Origin: Candidatus Parcubacteria bacterium
GTDB lineage: Bacteria; Patescibacteriota; Minisyncoccia; Minisyncoccales; JAGLUP01
Direction: 5' to 3'
DNA: 64,000 bases
Assembly: GCA_023134715.1 (NCBI GenBank)
Contig: JAGLUP010000002.1
Span: 124,001-188,000 of the forward strand
Part shown: piece after piece, positions 1-9,005 of the stretch
Layout of the letters: every line of letters starts with the position of its first letter
How positions within the stretch are numbered: the first letter of the stretch is position 1
Position numbers and translations under genes: made by a program
Notes under the pieces: generated by a model
What the model was told of the DNA's origin: nothing
The model's database searches: none
Seen by the model: only the letters and a program-made list of their open reading frames with translations

Positions 1-1
1 A

Positions 2-97
2 GAAGAAAACCATAAAATAGTAGTTGATGAGGCTCTGTATCATTTAAAAACAGTTTTGATCTCGCAAAAAAAAATGAGGGACCATATTAAGAGATGA
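2..97 (+). CDS. C-terminal end of an unidentified upstream gene
   Basis: An open frame enters from the left edge and ends in TGA at 95-97, giving about 31 residues ending MRDHIKR. No start lies inside the window. The stop is followed within 4 nt by a strong terminator hairpin, which supports this being a genuine gene end. The fragment is too short to assign a family. Confidence 0.55.
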   Translation, partial: EENHKIVVDEALYHLKTVLISQKKMRDHIKR

Positions 98-100
98 TAA

Positions 101-136
101 GAGGAGAAATCAAAAATAAATTTTCCTCTTTTTTTT
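101..136 (+). terminator. Rho-independent terminator
   Basis: An AGAGGA arm pairs with TCCTCT after an A/T-rich loop and is followed by a run of eight or more T. It closes the transcript of the partial gene ending at 97. Confidence 0.75.
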
Positions 137-155
137 ATTGTATGTTTAAACTCAA

Positions 156-185
156 ATACTTTACCTGCGGCCGCAGGTAAAGTAT
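156..185. repeat. 30-bp perfect palindrome with GCGGCCGC centre
   Basis: ATACTTTACCTGC and its exact reverse complement flank a GGCC core. It stands out as GC-rich in very AT-rich intergenic DNA. It resembles the other GC-cored palindromes placed between transcription units in this window. A related CCTGCGGCCGCAG core occurs near 33848. Confidence 0.7.
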
Positions 186-236
186 AATAATTTTAAAAAC
201 TTCGAATATCAGCAATATTTTTATATTCTGTTAGGT

Positions 237-276
237 CGGCTTTTAGTAAAGCCGGTTTTTTGGTAGAATAAAGTAT
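237..276 (+). promoter_or_regulatory. Fused terminator and leaderless-type promoter
   Basis: The hairpin CGGCTTT-TAGT-AAAGCCG plus a T-run (255-260) is followed at once by TAGAAT (264-269), 7 nt before an ATG at 277. The same terminator, GG, TAGAAT, 7-nt layout occurs at 15180-15220 and 16211-16251 in front of real genes. It appears to be a standard module that ends one transcript and starts the next without a leader. Confidence 0.6.
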
Positions 277-333
277 ATGGATTATATGAATAATTTAAAA
301 AATAAACTTGAATACAAAAAAGAAGGGCATTAA
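277..333 (+). other. 18-codon micro-ORF after leaderless-type promoter
   Basis: ATG at 277 opens 18 codons ending in TAA at 331-333, exactly where genes start in the two sister modules. It may be a leader peptide, the 5' remnant of a lost gene, or chance. A structured stretch follows at 321-366: GAAGGG/CCCTTC arms enclosing GGAC-GA-ACC-TTA-GGT-GT-GTCC, with no T-run. Nothing else is recognisable before the AlkD-like gene at 417. Confidence 0.25.
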
Positions 334-416
334 CCTTCGGACGAACCTTAGGTGTGTCCCTTCATCGTGATGTTTTTATTATATTAAATTACAAGACATA
401 TTGTCAATAGCTATCA

Positions 417-1166
417 ATGAAATCTGTTATTCAATTAAAAAAAGAGTTAAAAAAAATATCCAGTCCTGAGCAGGCGAAAATTTCTGAACGGTTTTGTAAA
501 ACTGGAAAAGGCGAATATGCTGAAGGAGAAATTTTCCTGGGAATTAAGGTTCCAGACCAAAGAAAAATTTCCAGCAATTATCAAAATCTTTCTTTAAAAG
601 AAATAGGCCGGCTGCTTGATAGTAAAATCCATGAATATCGCCTTACTGCTTTATTTATTCTGATTAAAAAATATGAAAAAGCAGATGCTCAAGAAAAAAA
701 GAAAATCTTTGATTTTTATTTAAAACAAACTAAAAATATAAATAACTGGGGTTTAGTGGATATTTCCGCTCCAAAAATTGTCGGAGATTATCTTTTAGAT
801 AATCCTCGCGATGTTTTATATAAACTCGCAAAATCCCCGCCCAAGGCGGGTCCCCGACGAGTCGGGGAAAAAAATCTGTGGGAGAAAAGAATCGCGATAA
901 TAGCGTGTTTTACTTTTATAAAAAATAATGATTTTAAGGACGCATTAAAAATCTCTAAAATACTTATTAAAGATGAACACGATTTAATTCATAAAGCAGT
1001 TGGCTGGATGCTGAGGGAAGTTGGAAAAAGAAACCAACAAATAGAAGAAGAATTTTTAAAAAAACACTGCAAGCAAATGCCGAGAGTTATGTTGAGATAC
1101 TCTATTGAAAAATTTGATGAAGACAAAAGAAAATTTTATATGAAGTTTTCCACTGGTAAATTATAA
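417..1166 (+). CDS. DNA alkylation repair protein, AlkD-like
   Basis: The 249-residue all-helical protein matches the AlkD family of HEAT-repeat DNA glycosylases, which excise N3- and N7-alkylpurines without flipping the base. The diagnostic stretch is NNWGLVDISA, with the Trp and Asp of the family's NWDLVD active-site motif. The Asp is kept. Length fits the family. Bases 836-868 encode PPKAGPRRVGEK, a GC-rich double palindrome inserted between the S and NLWEKR of a normally continuous helix junction. The start is the ATG after a weak AT-rich upstream region without a Shine-Dalgarno. It may be transcribed together with the following macroglobulin gene, 21 bp downstream. Confidence 0.85.
   Translation: MKSVIQLKKELKKISSPEQAKISERFCKTGKGEYAEGEIFLGIKVPDQRKISSNYQNLSLKEIGRLLDSKIHEYRLTALFILIKKYEKADAQEKKKIFDFYLKQTKNINNWGLVDISAPKIVGDYLLDNPRDVLYKLAKSPPKAGPRRVGEKNLWEKRIAIIACFTFIKNNDFKDALKISKILIKDEHDLIHKAVGWMLREVGKRNQQIEEEFLKKHCKQMPRVMLRYSIEKFDEDKRKFYMKFSTGKL
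836..868 (+). repeat. In-frame palindromic insertion in the AlkD-like gene
   Basis: Two adjacent perfect hairpins, CCCGCC-caa-GGCGGG (836-850) and TCCCCGAC-ga-GTCGGGGA (851-868), are inserted in frame. Their GC content is strikingly above that of the host gene. They add about 12 residues to a conserved region. Confidence 0.75.
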
Positions 1167-1187
1167 AAAAAGTGTTAATCTAAATAA

Positions 1188-4100
1188 ATGTACGAGCAAT
1201 TCTCTAATCTTGATCAACCCGAAAAAATATCGCGCTCTAAAAAATCAAAGATTTTTGCTTTGATTGCAATAGCCGCTTTGATAATTGGCGGTTTTTATTT
1301 TTGGAGTAAAAAACAAGAAACAGCTAAACCATATATCCAGGGCTATCGTCTGGTTAATGAAAAAATTTCGCAATCAGCCGCAATCGCAATTTACCTGCCA
1401 GACGGTCTTGAAAAATCAAACACTGAAAAAAATATTGAATTCTTTCCAGAGATTGAAGGCAATTGGCTAAAATCTGACCAAGGAAGAGAGATTATTTTCA
1501 AACCAAAAGAAAAACTGGAGCTAAACAGGTATTATTCGGTAGAACTAACATTAAGTCAATTAGATGAAATCTCTGCCCAATCCATCCAATTTGTCTCAGC
1601 TCAATCAGAAGCAGGGGAAAGCATTATTAAAGCTGATTTTCTGGTAGTTGAAAATCCAGAGATAATTGCTATTTTTCCCAAAGAAAATTCAGAAGCGCCG
1701 GAAAATTCAGAAATTACCATTGTTTTTAACCGACCAATGGTGCCTTTAACTACTCTTGGCTATTTGGAAGAAAAAGATATCCCTGTGGAGATTACTCCGG
1801 CAACCGAAGGAAGATTTAAATGGATTACTACAAGAAATTTACAATTTATTCCCAAAGAACGACTAAAAAGAGCTTCTAATTATAAAGTTAAAATAAAATC
1901 AGGAATGGTCTCAATGGACAATTTAGAAGTAAGAGGGCAAGAAATTGAATTTTTTACGAGAAAACTAAGATATCTTAATTTGACACAAGGCAGAATCATT
2001 TACAACCAGCCCATTTCTATTTATTTTAATCAGCCAGTGGATTTAGAAAAAATTAAAAATGAAATATCATTAGAAAATATTACTACCGGAGAAAAAACGC
2101 CATTTATTATTGAATATGCTGAAGGACAAAACCAAAATGAACTTAAAGAAAAAAAGGACGAAGTATTTGGAAATATAAATATTTCTGATGTAACCGCCGC
2201 TGTATTTAATAAACTTGGATTTGAGTGGCCTTTTAATAAAGATGAAAAAGAAAAACAAGCCAATGAATCAATAATCCGAATTTATAACAAAAAAGATAAA
2301 TTTGGCAGAGAAAAATTTTGGGATTTTGCGAATAGCTACTCTTTAAAAATAAATAAATCCTATCCTATTGAGGGAGATATTATATTGAATGAAATGCGAA
2401 TTGTTAATGTTAATGTATCAGATGTTATTGAGAGAATTAGCGCTGAATCAGAAAGAACTAAATATGCCGCTCCTGATTTTTTTGACCCTCAAGGAAAGCT
2501 CTGGATAAATTTTTATGAAGAAATTGATTTAAATAAAAGTGAAATTAATGTCCAAAAACTAAAGCATATTGGTTACGGAGAAAAATGTAAAGACGAAACG
2601 CAAACAATTTCCAGTAATATAGAATGTGAAAAAATAGCAGACAAGAAAAAAATCCTTATAACCTTTGAACAGGAAAAAATAGGATTAGGGGAAACATTAG
2701 AAATCAATTTTAAGAAAATAGTTAATCTTTCCAACCTTACTATAAACAGAGAACCAATTATAAAACACATTATTTCTTATCCAAAGTTTAAGCTCTTAAA
2801 AACTTCTCCTGAAAATAATTCAAGCCAGACAAATCTTACTGAATTTATTATTTGCAGCAACTCTCCTATTTCAGCTCCTGCCAGAGAGGATTATAAAAAT
2901 TATCTTAAAGCTAATTTAGATTATGAGATAAATTATTGGGGAAATTCCTGGAGGGTCGGTTATATATCTTCGCGTGAAGTATGCGATATAGATGAATTCC
3001 ACACCAGCATTAAATATGGATTAATGCCTCTGGCTGATTATTCTTTAGAATTAAAATTAGAAGATGTTTTTGAACAAAAACTTTCACGCTCTTTAAAATT
3101 TTCTACCGGCGCAATGCCAAGCTTTCATTTGAATTTTTATCATTTACAGAAAAATTATAATGTAACTTCGCCTGAAAAAACCAAGCTTACCTACGCTGCA
3201 GAAAATATGGATTATGTGAATATAGAAATTTGTAAATTAAGTCCTTTAAATTTTCTCTATTATTTAGATAAAAAACCTAAGTATTATGAATCTGGCAGAA
3301 GTATTTTAAATTGCCAAGAGATTGTCAGAGATAAAATTTATCTGCCGGAAAAATACTGGATTAAAAATTATTTTAAAATAGATATCAATGATTATTTTAA
3401 GGAACCTCTTGGCCATTATATTCTAACTCTTTCTCATCCTAATTATAGAAGACAATGGGGTGAAAAGCGTCAAGTTTATGAAAGAAGCTATTTAACTATA
3501 ACTAATTTAGCAGTGGCTGAGAAAAAAATTAATTCTCAATACGCAAATTATGGAACAAATGAGACCTTAAACGCAAAACAATTAAACGAACTTCGCAATT
3601 TTTATTGGGTAACTAATCTTGATAATTTAGAGCCGGTTCCCAACGCTTCAATAAAGCTTTATCAAAAAAACTTAACTCCGGCAGGAACTTATACCACCAA
3701 TGACAAGGGAATTGCTCTTACTCAAGTAATTACAGATTTACAAGGGGTGATTATAAGCAAAGGGAAAGACAGTACTGTTATTCCTCGTTATGAAAGCAGA
3801 TTAGATTATGCAAGCAGCGCGTTTTCCGCTAAAAAGATTTATTTATACACTGATAAGCCGATTTATCGCCCGGGTCAGGAAGTTTTTCTTAAGGGCATTT
3901 ATAGAATCGGCTATGATGGGAGCTATGAAATTTATTCAGGAAAGAAAGTTAATTTAAAAGTTTATAACAGCAAAGGCGATGAAATTTTAAATAAGGATTT
4001 AGAAATTAATGATTTTGGCACATTGAACACCAACCTTATTCTGGACAAAGGAGCTCCTCTGGGAATGTACCGAGCATGTATAGATAAATTTAGCTGTATT

Positions 4101-7100
4101 TATTTTGATATTCAAGAATATGTTCCGGCTCCTTTTGAAATAAAAATTGAAACTGATGAACAAGAATATATTTCTAAAGATACGGTAGATTTAGAAATAG
4201 AGGCAAATTATTATTTTGGAGTGCCGTTGGAAGGAGGAACAGTAAGCTATACTATTAGCAGCCAGGATTATTATTTTGACCGTTTTTCTAACGGCTGGTT
4301 TAATTTTGGTTCCGGATGGTATTATCGCTATCCTCATTATTACGGCGAAAAATTTATTTTAAGAAACGAAACATCTCTTGACGCTAATGGCAAAGCGAAA
4401 ATTTCCCAGTTATTTGATTTGCAAAAACTTTTTAAGAATAAAGAAGACAGGAAAAGTAAAATTATTGTAGTTGATATAACAATAAGAAATCCTCAAGGCC
4501 AAAGTGTTTCCGCTCAAAAATCTTTTATTGTGCATAACGGCGAATTTTATTTAGGTCTAAAAGCTGACAAATCATTTGGGCCGAAGAATGAAAAATTTAA
4601 TCTGAAAATAAAAACAGTTGATACTCAAGGCAAGGAGACCAAAATAAAAAATATTACCTTGAATCTTTATAAAGTAAAGTGGATTTACAATAAAAGATTG
4701 GGCTCAGACGGCGGCTATCATTATGAATGGGAAAAACAAAAGGACTTAGTTAAGACCTATAATTTTAATACAAATAATCAAGGAAACTTTACTCAGGAAT
4801 TGAAGATAAGCCAAGAGGGAAGTTATGAGGCAGAGGCAGAAGCAGAAGATAAAAGAGGCAATTTAATTTCGAGCTCGTATAATCTTTATATCTATGGCGC
4901 AAAACAGGTGAGCATTAAACCGACTAAAGATACTAAATTAGAAATTGAAGCTGAAAAAACTGATTTAAAAGTAGGAGAAACAGCAAAAATTATAATTAAA
5001 TCCCCTTATGAAAAAGCTAAGGCCCTTATTTCGATTGAAAGAGGTAAAATCTTTGATTATGAAATAAAAAATATAAAAGGCAACCTTTATAGCTATGAAT
5101 TTAAAATTAAAGAAGAGCATCTGCCAAATGTTTATGTTTCGGTTTTACTTCTTTCTTCTGAACCGGAAATTAAATTTGGGAAAATTGAATTTAAAATCAA
5201 TACCGAGAGAAAAGAACTTAACATAGAGGTTAAGTCCAATAAAACACAATATTTGCCCGGAGAAAAGGTAGCTTTGGATATATTAGTAAAAGATTATAAA
5301 GGCAGACCTGTTTCCGCGGAGCTTTCTCTGGCAGTGGTAGATCTTAGCGTTTTAGCTCTTAAAGGTAATCCTAAAAAAAATCCTTTAATATTTTTCTATG
5401 GCGGTTTTCCATTAACCGTTTCTACCGCTTCAAATATTAAAAACATTTTAATAGAATTTCCAATTGCGACTAAAGGCGGAGGAGGAGGGGCAGATGAAGC
5501 GCTGGCTAAGAAAAAACGTGGAATATTTAAAGAAACAGCGTTCTGGCAAGCAGTAGTCAGGACCGATGAAAATGGGAAGGCCTTAGTTGAATTTATTCTG
5601 CCTGACAATCTTACCACCTGGCAGGCCGAAACAATAGGATTAACCAAAGATACCAAGTTTGGCGTTAATTACCAGGAATTTCTTACTAAAAAAGAATTAA
5701 TGCTGGTTCCTTTAAAACCTCGGTTTGTGGTTCCGGGAGACACTTTTTACATAGGAGCAAAAATATTTAATCAAAGCAAAGATAAGCAAAAATTAAACGT
5801 TAAATTTGACAGCCAAACCTTAATTTTAGAAAACGATAAAATAGAAAAGAAAATTACAATCAATTCAAATAAGACCGATACTGTTTATTTCCAAATAAAA
5901 GCGCCTCCTCAATTTGAAATCGGAGAACACAAATTTATTCTTTCTGTTAAAAACCAAAAGTTAGAAGATACGGTGGAGCAATCAATTAATATCACGAGAA
6001 ATAATACGTATGAAGTTACGGCTACGGCTAATTATACTCAAAACAATGTCAGCAAAGAATATGTTTTTCTTCCTGACGATATAGTTAAAGATAGAGGCAA
6101 CCTTTCTTTAAAAGCCAGCGCTACTTTGGCTGTGTTCCTTTCTGATTCTCTTAACTACTTGTTAAAATATCCTTATGGCTGTTCAGAGCAAATAGCCAGT
6201 AAATTAAACGCGATTGCCATTGTCCAAAAAGGCCTTAACCTGCCGAATATCAGTGATAAATTTAACTTGGAAAAAATCAAATATAGGGATAAAGAATATT
6301 CTATACCAGAAGTAGTAGAAATTGGGCTGGCTGAACTTTATAACAACCAGCGAAGCGACGGGGGATTCTCTTATTGGAAACACGGAAAATCTGATTTTTA
6401 TTTAACCCTGCATTTAACAGATACGCTTCATAATCTTTCTTTGGCTGGATTTGAAATTAATCAAAACAGCTTAGAAAGAGCGGCTGATTATCTTGACAAA
6501 GAAATCAGAAAAGGAAAATGGAAATATGAAAATGAATCGCAATATAAAAATAGGATAATTTTAACTTCTTATACTTTATTTAGGTTGCCTAATTTTAAGG
6601 ATAACTACTTTCTAAAACAAAAAATAATTCAAATAGCGCAAAATGATTTATTTATCCAAGAGCAAATAAGCAATAATAGTTTGGCTTATCTTGCAATATT
6701 ATCAACAAAAGATTTTGACGCGAATTTAAAAAATAAAATTTTTACTGTCTTAGATAATAGAATTAATATAGATTCCAGAGGCGCTTTCCTTGAAACCAAT
6801 AAAAATATAATTTGGCGATATTATGAAACTTCAATTAAAAATACAGCGCTGTATTTAAAAGCGCTTGCCGTTGACAAAAGAGATAACCAAATTTTAGATA
6901 AAGTTTTAAGATGGCTTTTAAACAGCAGGGCAAAAGATGGAGCATGGGGCTCAACTAATAACACAATTACTGTTGTTGATTCATTTACTGATTTCTTAGT
7001 ATGGAAAAAAGAAACTGAATCAAACTTTGGTTTAGATTTATTTATTAATGAACAAAAACAGGGCGATTTTAATTTCAATCCAGAAACAATCTTAGACCAA

Positions 7101-7694
7101 TTTAGAAAAAAGATTTCTTTGTCAGATTTAAAATTTGGTAAAAATAATACTATTGAATTTTTAAAAACTAATCACAATAATCTACCTAATAATCTTTATT
7201 ATGACTTGGCTTTGAAATATTATCTTCCTGCTGACCAAATTCCTCCTCGAGATGAAGGATTTAGCATCAGTAAAGAGTTTTATAAATTAGATGATAAAGA
7301 AAACAAAAACCCGCTGAGAGAAGCCAAAGTAGGAGATGTTCTTAGGGGACATATTCAAATAACAATACCGACATCCAGAAATTTTACGGCTATTGAAGAT
7401 TATATTCCGGCTGGAATGGAAATTGTTAATCTAAGTTTAGCAACTGAAGAAAAATCTTTAAGATTACAAGAAAAAGAATTACAAGGAAGAGAGCTGCGTC
7501 CTGATTTTAAGGAAATCCGCGATGACAGAGTTTTCCTTTTCAAAGAAACTCTTAAGCCAGGGGTATATGAATTTGATTATTATGTAAGGGCCTTAATAAA
7601 GGGCAAATTTATTCATTTGCCTGCAATAGCTTCAGAAATGTATTTTCCGGAAAACTTTGGCCGAACCGCCGGAACATATTTTGAAATAAAATAG
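1188..7694 (+). CDS. Alpha-2-macroglobulin family protein (giant, membrane-anchored)
   Basis: A 2168-residue bacterial alpha-2-macroglobulin, a broad protease trap. The N-terminus has one membrane segment (about residues 22-40) and no lipobox Cys, so it is probably an anchored envelope protein. It continues with MG domains, the YRPGQEVFLKG motif (MG3/MG4-type region), a Gly-rich stretch GGGGGADEAL, and the family hallmark LPDNLTTWQAETIG. The thioester motif CSEQ is intact, with Cys1665 (TGT at 6180), followed by the alpha/alpha-toroid thioester domain and a C-terminal receptor-like MG10 domain. No PBP1C partner follows directly, but a PBP1C-like gene lies 1.5 kb downstream on the other strand, recalling the classic yfhM-pbpC pairing. 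Confidence 0.92.
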   Translation: MYEQFSNLDQPEKISRSKKSKIFALIAIAALIIGGFYFWSKKQETAKPYIQGYRLVNEKISQSAAIAIYLPDGLEKSNTEKNIEFFPEIEGNWLKSDQGREIIFKPKEKLELNRYYSVELTLSQLDEISAQSIQFVSAQSEAGESIIKADFLVVENPEIIAIFPKENSEAPENSEITIVFNRPMVPLTTLGYLEEKDIPVEITPATEGRFKWITTRNLQFIPKERLKRASNYKVKIKSGMVSMDNLEVRGQEIEFFTRKLRYLNLTQGRIIYNQPISIYFNQPVDLEKIKNEISLENITTGEKTPFIIEYAEGQNQNELKEKKDEVFGNINISDVTAAVFNKLGFEWPFNKDEKEKQANESIIRIYNKKDKFGREKFWDFANSYSLKINKSYPIEGDIILNEMRIVNVNVSDVIERISAESERTKYAAPDFFDPQGKLWINFYEEIDLNKSEINVQKLKHIGYGEKCKDETQTISSNIECEKIADKKKILITFEQEKIGLGETLEINFKKIVNLSNLTINREPIIKHIISYPKFKLLKTSPENNSSQTNLTEFIICSNSPISAPAREDYKNYLKANLDYEINYWGNSWRVGYISSREVCDIDEFHTSIKYGLMPLADYSLELKLEDVFEQKLSRSLKFSTGAMPSFHLNFYHLQKNYNVTSPEKTKLTYAAENMDYVNIEICKLSPLNFLYYLDKKPKYYESGRSILNCQEIVRDKIYLPEKYWIKNYFKIDINDYFKEPLGHYILTLSHPNYRRQWGEKRQVYERSYLTITNLAVAEKKINSQYANYGTNETLNAKQLNELRNFYWVTNLDNLEPVPNASIKLYQKNLTPAGTYTTNDKGIALTQVITDLQGVIISKGKDSTVIPRYESRLDYASSAFSAKKIYLYTDKPIYRPGQEVFLKGIYRIGYDGSYEIYSGKKVNLKVYNSKGDEILNKDLEINDFGTLNTNLILDKGAPLGMYRACIDKFSCIYFDIQEYVPAPFEIKIETDEQEYISKDTVDLEIEANYYFGVPLEGGTVSYTISSQDYYFDRFSNGWFNFGSGWYYRYPHYYGEKFILRNETSLDANGKAKISQLFDLQKLFKNKEDRKSKIIVVDITIRNPQGQSVSAQKSFIVHNGEFYLGLKADKSFGPKNEKFNLKIKTVDTQGKETKIKNITLNLYKVKWIYNKRLGSDGGYHYEWEKQKDLVKTYNFNTNNQGNFTQELKISQEGSYEAEAEAEDKRGNLISSSYNLYIYGAKQVSIKPTKDTKLEIEAEKTDLKVGETAKIIIKSPYEKAKALISIERGKIFDYEIKNIKGNLYSYEFKIKEEHLPNVYVSVLLLSSEPEIKFGKIEFKINTERKELNIEVKSNKTQYLPGEKVALDILVKDYKGRPVSAELSLAVVDLSVLALKGNPKKNPLIFFYGGFPLTVSTASNIKNILIEFPIATKGGGGGADEALAKKKRGIFKETAFWQAVVRTDENGKALVEFILPDNLTTWQAETIGLTKDTKFGVNYQEFLTKKELMLVPLKPRFVVPGDTFYIGAKIFNQSKDKQKLNVKFDSQTLILENDKIEKKITINSNKTDTVYFQIKAPPQFEIGEHKFILSVKNQKLEDTVEQSINITRNNTYEVTATANYTQNNVSKEYVFLPDDIVKDRGNLSLKASATLAVFLSDSLNYLLKYPYGCSEQIASKLNAIAIVQKGLNLPNISDKFNLEKIKYRDKEYSIPEVVEIGLAELYNNQRSDGGFSYWKHGKSDFYLTLHLTDTLHNLSLAGFEINQNSLERAADYLDKEIRKGKWKYENESQYKNRIILTSYTLFRLPNFKDNYFLKQKIIQIAQNDLFIQEQISNNSLAYLAILSTKDFDANLKNKIFTVLDNRINIDSRGAFLETNKNIIWRYYETSIKNTALYLKALAVDKRDNQILDKVLRWLLNSRAKDGAWGSTNNTITVVDSFTDFLVWKKETESNFGLDLFINEQKQGDFNFNPETILDQFRKKISLSDLKFGKNNTIEFLKTNHNNLPNNLYYDLALKYYLPADQIPPRDEGFSISKEFYKLDDKENKNPLREAKVGDVLRGHIQITIPTSRNFTAIEDYIPAGMEIVNLSLATEEKSLRLQEKELQGRELRPDFKEIRDDRVFLFKETLKPGVYEFDYYVRALIKGKFIHLPAIASEMYFPENFGRTAGTYFEIK

Positions 7695-7697
7695 CTT

Positions 7698-7718
7698 CCA
7701 CGGAGCTTAGCTCCGTGG
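7698..7718. repeat. Palindrome with GGAGCT-AGCTCC core
   Basis: CCACGGAGC-TTA-GCTCCGTGG, a perfect 21-nt hairpin 3 bp after the macroglobulin stop and 11 bp before a TTGACA box. The same GGAGCTNAGCTCC core recurs at 32371-32397, also just before a promoter of an SD-type gene. Confidence 0.7.
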
Positions 7719-7843
7719 GTCCAAGCTATTGACAAATTTCGCTTTTATGGTATAATTATAAATATTAGGAGAGAGAAACTGATTTTAATTATTCACGAAA
7801 AACAGACCTCTCCTTTGGATGTCTGTTTTTCTTTATCTCTCAT

Positions 7844-7917
7844 CAGCTCTTTGAAACAAAAAAATAACCCGTCAAAAGTCCTTCGGGCAATTAGGCGGGC
7901 AAAAAAGAAAGAGAAAC
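7844..7917 (+). repeat. 74-bp direct repeat, copy 1
   Basis: Identical over all 74 bp to 8560-8633. It begins CAGCTCTTTGAAAC and contains a Pro/Gly-codon-like CCCGTC...GGCGGG region able to fold. Both copies lie in leaders of short, mutually unrelated genes. Confidence 0.9.
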
Positions 7918-7949
7918 CCGCCTTTGTTTAAACTTCGGCGAGGCAAGGC

Positions 7950-8001
7950 ATTCTCCTGCTGATTGAGGTTCTAATTTTTGGACCCCAGCCAGCAGGAGAA
8001 T
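7950..8001 (+). ncRNA. Conserved leader hairpin, copy 1
   Basis: ATTCTCCTGCTG pairs perfectly with CAGCAGGAGAAT (12 bp). An inner helix GGTTC/GGACC (one G-U) closes a short loop. Copy 2 at 8672-8744 keeps both helices although the loop carries a 29-nt palindrome insertion and the outer stem has a U-G change, so pairing is conserved. The role is unknown. A ligand-binding or protein-binding leader is possible. Confidence 0.6.
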
Positions 8002-8029
8002 GATATTTTATCCCTGCGAGGTGAAAAAG

Positions 8030-8401
8030 ATGGAATTACGTAATTTAATAGAAAGGGCAACCATTGCAGGATTGATTAAATGGGAACCTACAGAAGAGCA
8101 AGAAGTAAGAGAGAATGGTCGTATAATGCGAGGATATAAGGCAAATGTCGGAAACTTTGAGATTCGAACTATTGTTCGAAAAACTAAAAAGAAATCTTTT
8201 TGGGGTCCCACTTTTGTTTATGGAGTTGCTATAAAAGATAACTCAGGAAGAGAGAAAATTTTGACTAGTGACCCGAAAGAGCTTCCCGGAAAAAAAGAAG
8301 AATATATTTGCGTTATTGTATGGGGAGTCCAGCATGAGGTAGAAAATAAAGACTTGCTTACTGCCATTAAACAACAACTAGCCCAAATGACCATGTCTTA
8401 A
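8030..8401 (+). CDS. Hypothetical protein (123 aa), SD-type accessory gene
   Basis: I do not recognise the family. The protein is soluble, mixed alpha/beta, without signal peptide or membrane segment. The region FEIRTIVRKTKKKSFWGPT is basic and aromatic. ATG at 8030 is chosen because GAGGTGAAAAAG just before it is a ribosome-binding motif identical to that of the 8772 gene. An upstream in-frame start at 8000 would translate through the conserved leader hairpin. It is followed directly by repeated 3' sequence shared with the next unit. Confidence 0.7.
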   Translation: MELRNLIERATIAGLIKWEPTEEQEVRENGRIMRGYKANVGNFEIRTIVRKTKKKSFWGPTFVYGVAIKDNSGREKILTSDPKELPGKKEEYICVIVWGVQHEVENKDLLTAIKQQLAQMTMS

Positions 8402-8559
8402 CTTGACACACTTTCTCTTTCTTTATTTTTTCGAGCTCAGAATAACAAACTTGATAAGAATTTACCGAGACCCGACCTCGGTAAATTCATAAAAAGTGGG
8501 GTTGTGGGTTGGAAAAAGCCCTGAACTACATAGAATTCAGGGTAAAGCGAAAATAAAAA

Positions 8560-8633
8560 CAGCTCTTTGAAACAAAAAAATAACCCGTCAAAAGTCCTTC
8601 GGGCAATTAGGCGGGCAAAAAAGAAAGAGAAAC
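8560..8633 (+). repeat. 74-bp direct repeat, copy 2
   Basis: Exact copy of 7844-7917. The flanking sequence is different immediately afterwards, so the repeat boundary is sharp. Confidence 0.9.
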
Positions 8634-8671
8634 AACCGAGAAGCCATCCCGGTAGACATTTCTGTAGATTG

Positions 8672-8744
8672 TTCTCCTGCTGATTGAGGTTCTAAATGTA
8701 ACGAGAACTGTTCTCGTTACATTGGACCCCAGCCAGCAGGAGGA
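8672..8744 (+). ncRNA. Conserved leader hairpin, copy 2, with palindrome in its loop
   Basis: CTCCTGCTG/CAGCAGGAG outer stem and GGTTC/GGACC inner helix as in copy 1. The loop is enlarged by AATGTAACGAGAA-CTG-TTCTCGTTACATT (8695-8723), a perfect 29-nt palindrome whose sequence family also occurs inside a coding region at 30868-30896. Confidence 0.6.
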
Positions 8745-8771
8745 TAATATTATTCCTGCGAGGTGAAAAAG

Positions 8772-9005
8772 ATGGGAGATAAAACGAAAATTACGGGAAA
8801 AATGACTGAAGAGAGAAAATGGGAAATTGGCTATAAAGCTCTGAAAGAAAAATTTAAGAGTTCTGCGGGCGCTGGACTTATTGGGAAAAATGTTAAAAGA
8901 GAAGTAGGCAATATAAGCCAAGCTATTGAGGTCGACATAGACGAGCTAATGGAGTTTGCGGAAATTATGACCAGAGAGCTTGTCGATGAGACCTATAGCA
9001 AATAA
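8772..9005 (+). CDS. Hypothetical protein (77 aa), SD-type accessory gene
   Basis: An unrecognised small soluble protein rich in Lys and Glu, predicted mostly helical (EVDIDELMEFAEIMTRELVDE at the C-terminus). ATG at 8772 follows GAGGTGAAAAAG, the same motif and spacing as the 8030 gene. The two proteins share no visible sequence although their flanks are near-identical. The in-frame GTG at 8763 is part of the ribosome-binding motif, not the start. Confidence 0.65.
   Translation: MGDKTKITGKMTEERKWEIGYKALKEKFKSSAGAGLIGKNVKREVGNISQAIEVDIDELMEFAEIMTRELVDETYSK

Larger units (their letters stand above)
7729..8029 (+). promoter_or_regulatory. Consensus promoter and long structured leader of the 8030 gene
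   Basis: TTGACA (7729) and TATAAT (7751) with a 16-bp spacer. The 260-nt leader contains a terminator-like hairpin AAAACAGAC/GTCTGTTTT followed by T's (7799-7830), whose loop CTCTCCT can pair with upstream AGGAGAG near 7768. This suggests attenuation. Next come a 74-nt repeat (7844-7917), a 12-bp-stem hairpin (7950-8001) and the ribosome-binding motif GAGGTGA 9 nt before ATG. Confidence 0.65.
8402..8771 (+). promoter_or_regulatory. 3' repeat segments and leader of the 8772 gene
   Basis: This 370-bp gene-free stretch holds a TTGACA-like box just after the stop (8403) and repeat segments 8412-8435 and 8497-8518 that recur at 9138-9161 and 9173-9194. It also has two perfect hairpins, GAATTTACCGAG/CTCGGTAAATTC and CCCTGAA/TTCAGGG, then the second copy of the 74-bp repeat (8560-8633), the conserved hairpin (8672-8744) and GAGGTGA before ATG. 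Confidence 0.6.

Noticed and set aside
156-185. NotI site as a sign of vector or synthetic DNA
   Set aside because: The GCGGCCGC is the centre of a longer natural palindrome, similar in style to other palindromes here, with no vector sequence nearby.
5396-5656. Minus-strand ORFs within the macroglobulin and other large genes
   Set aside because: They are shadows of the real reading frame with no start signals or recognisable motifs.
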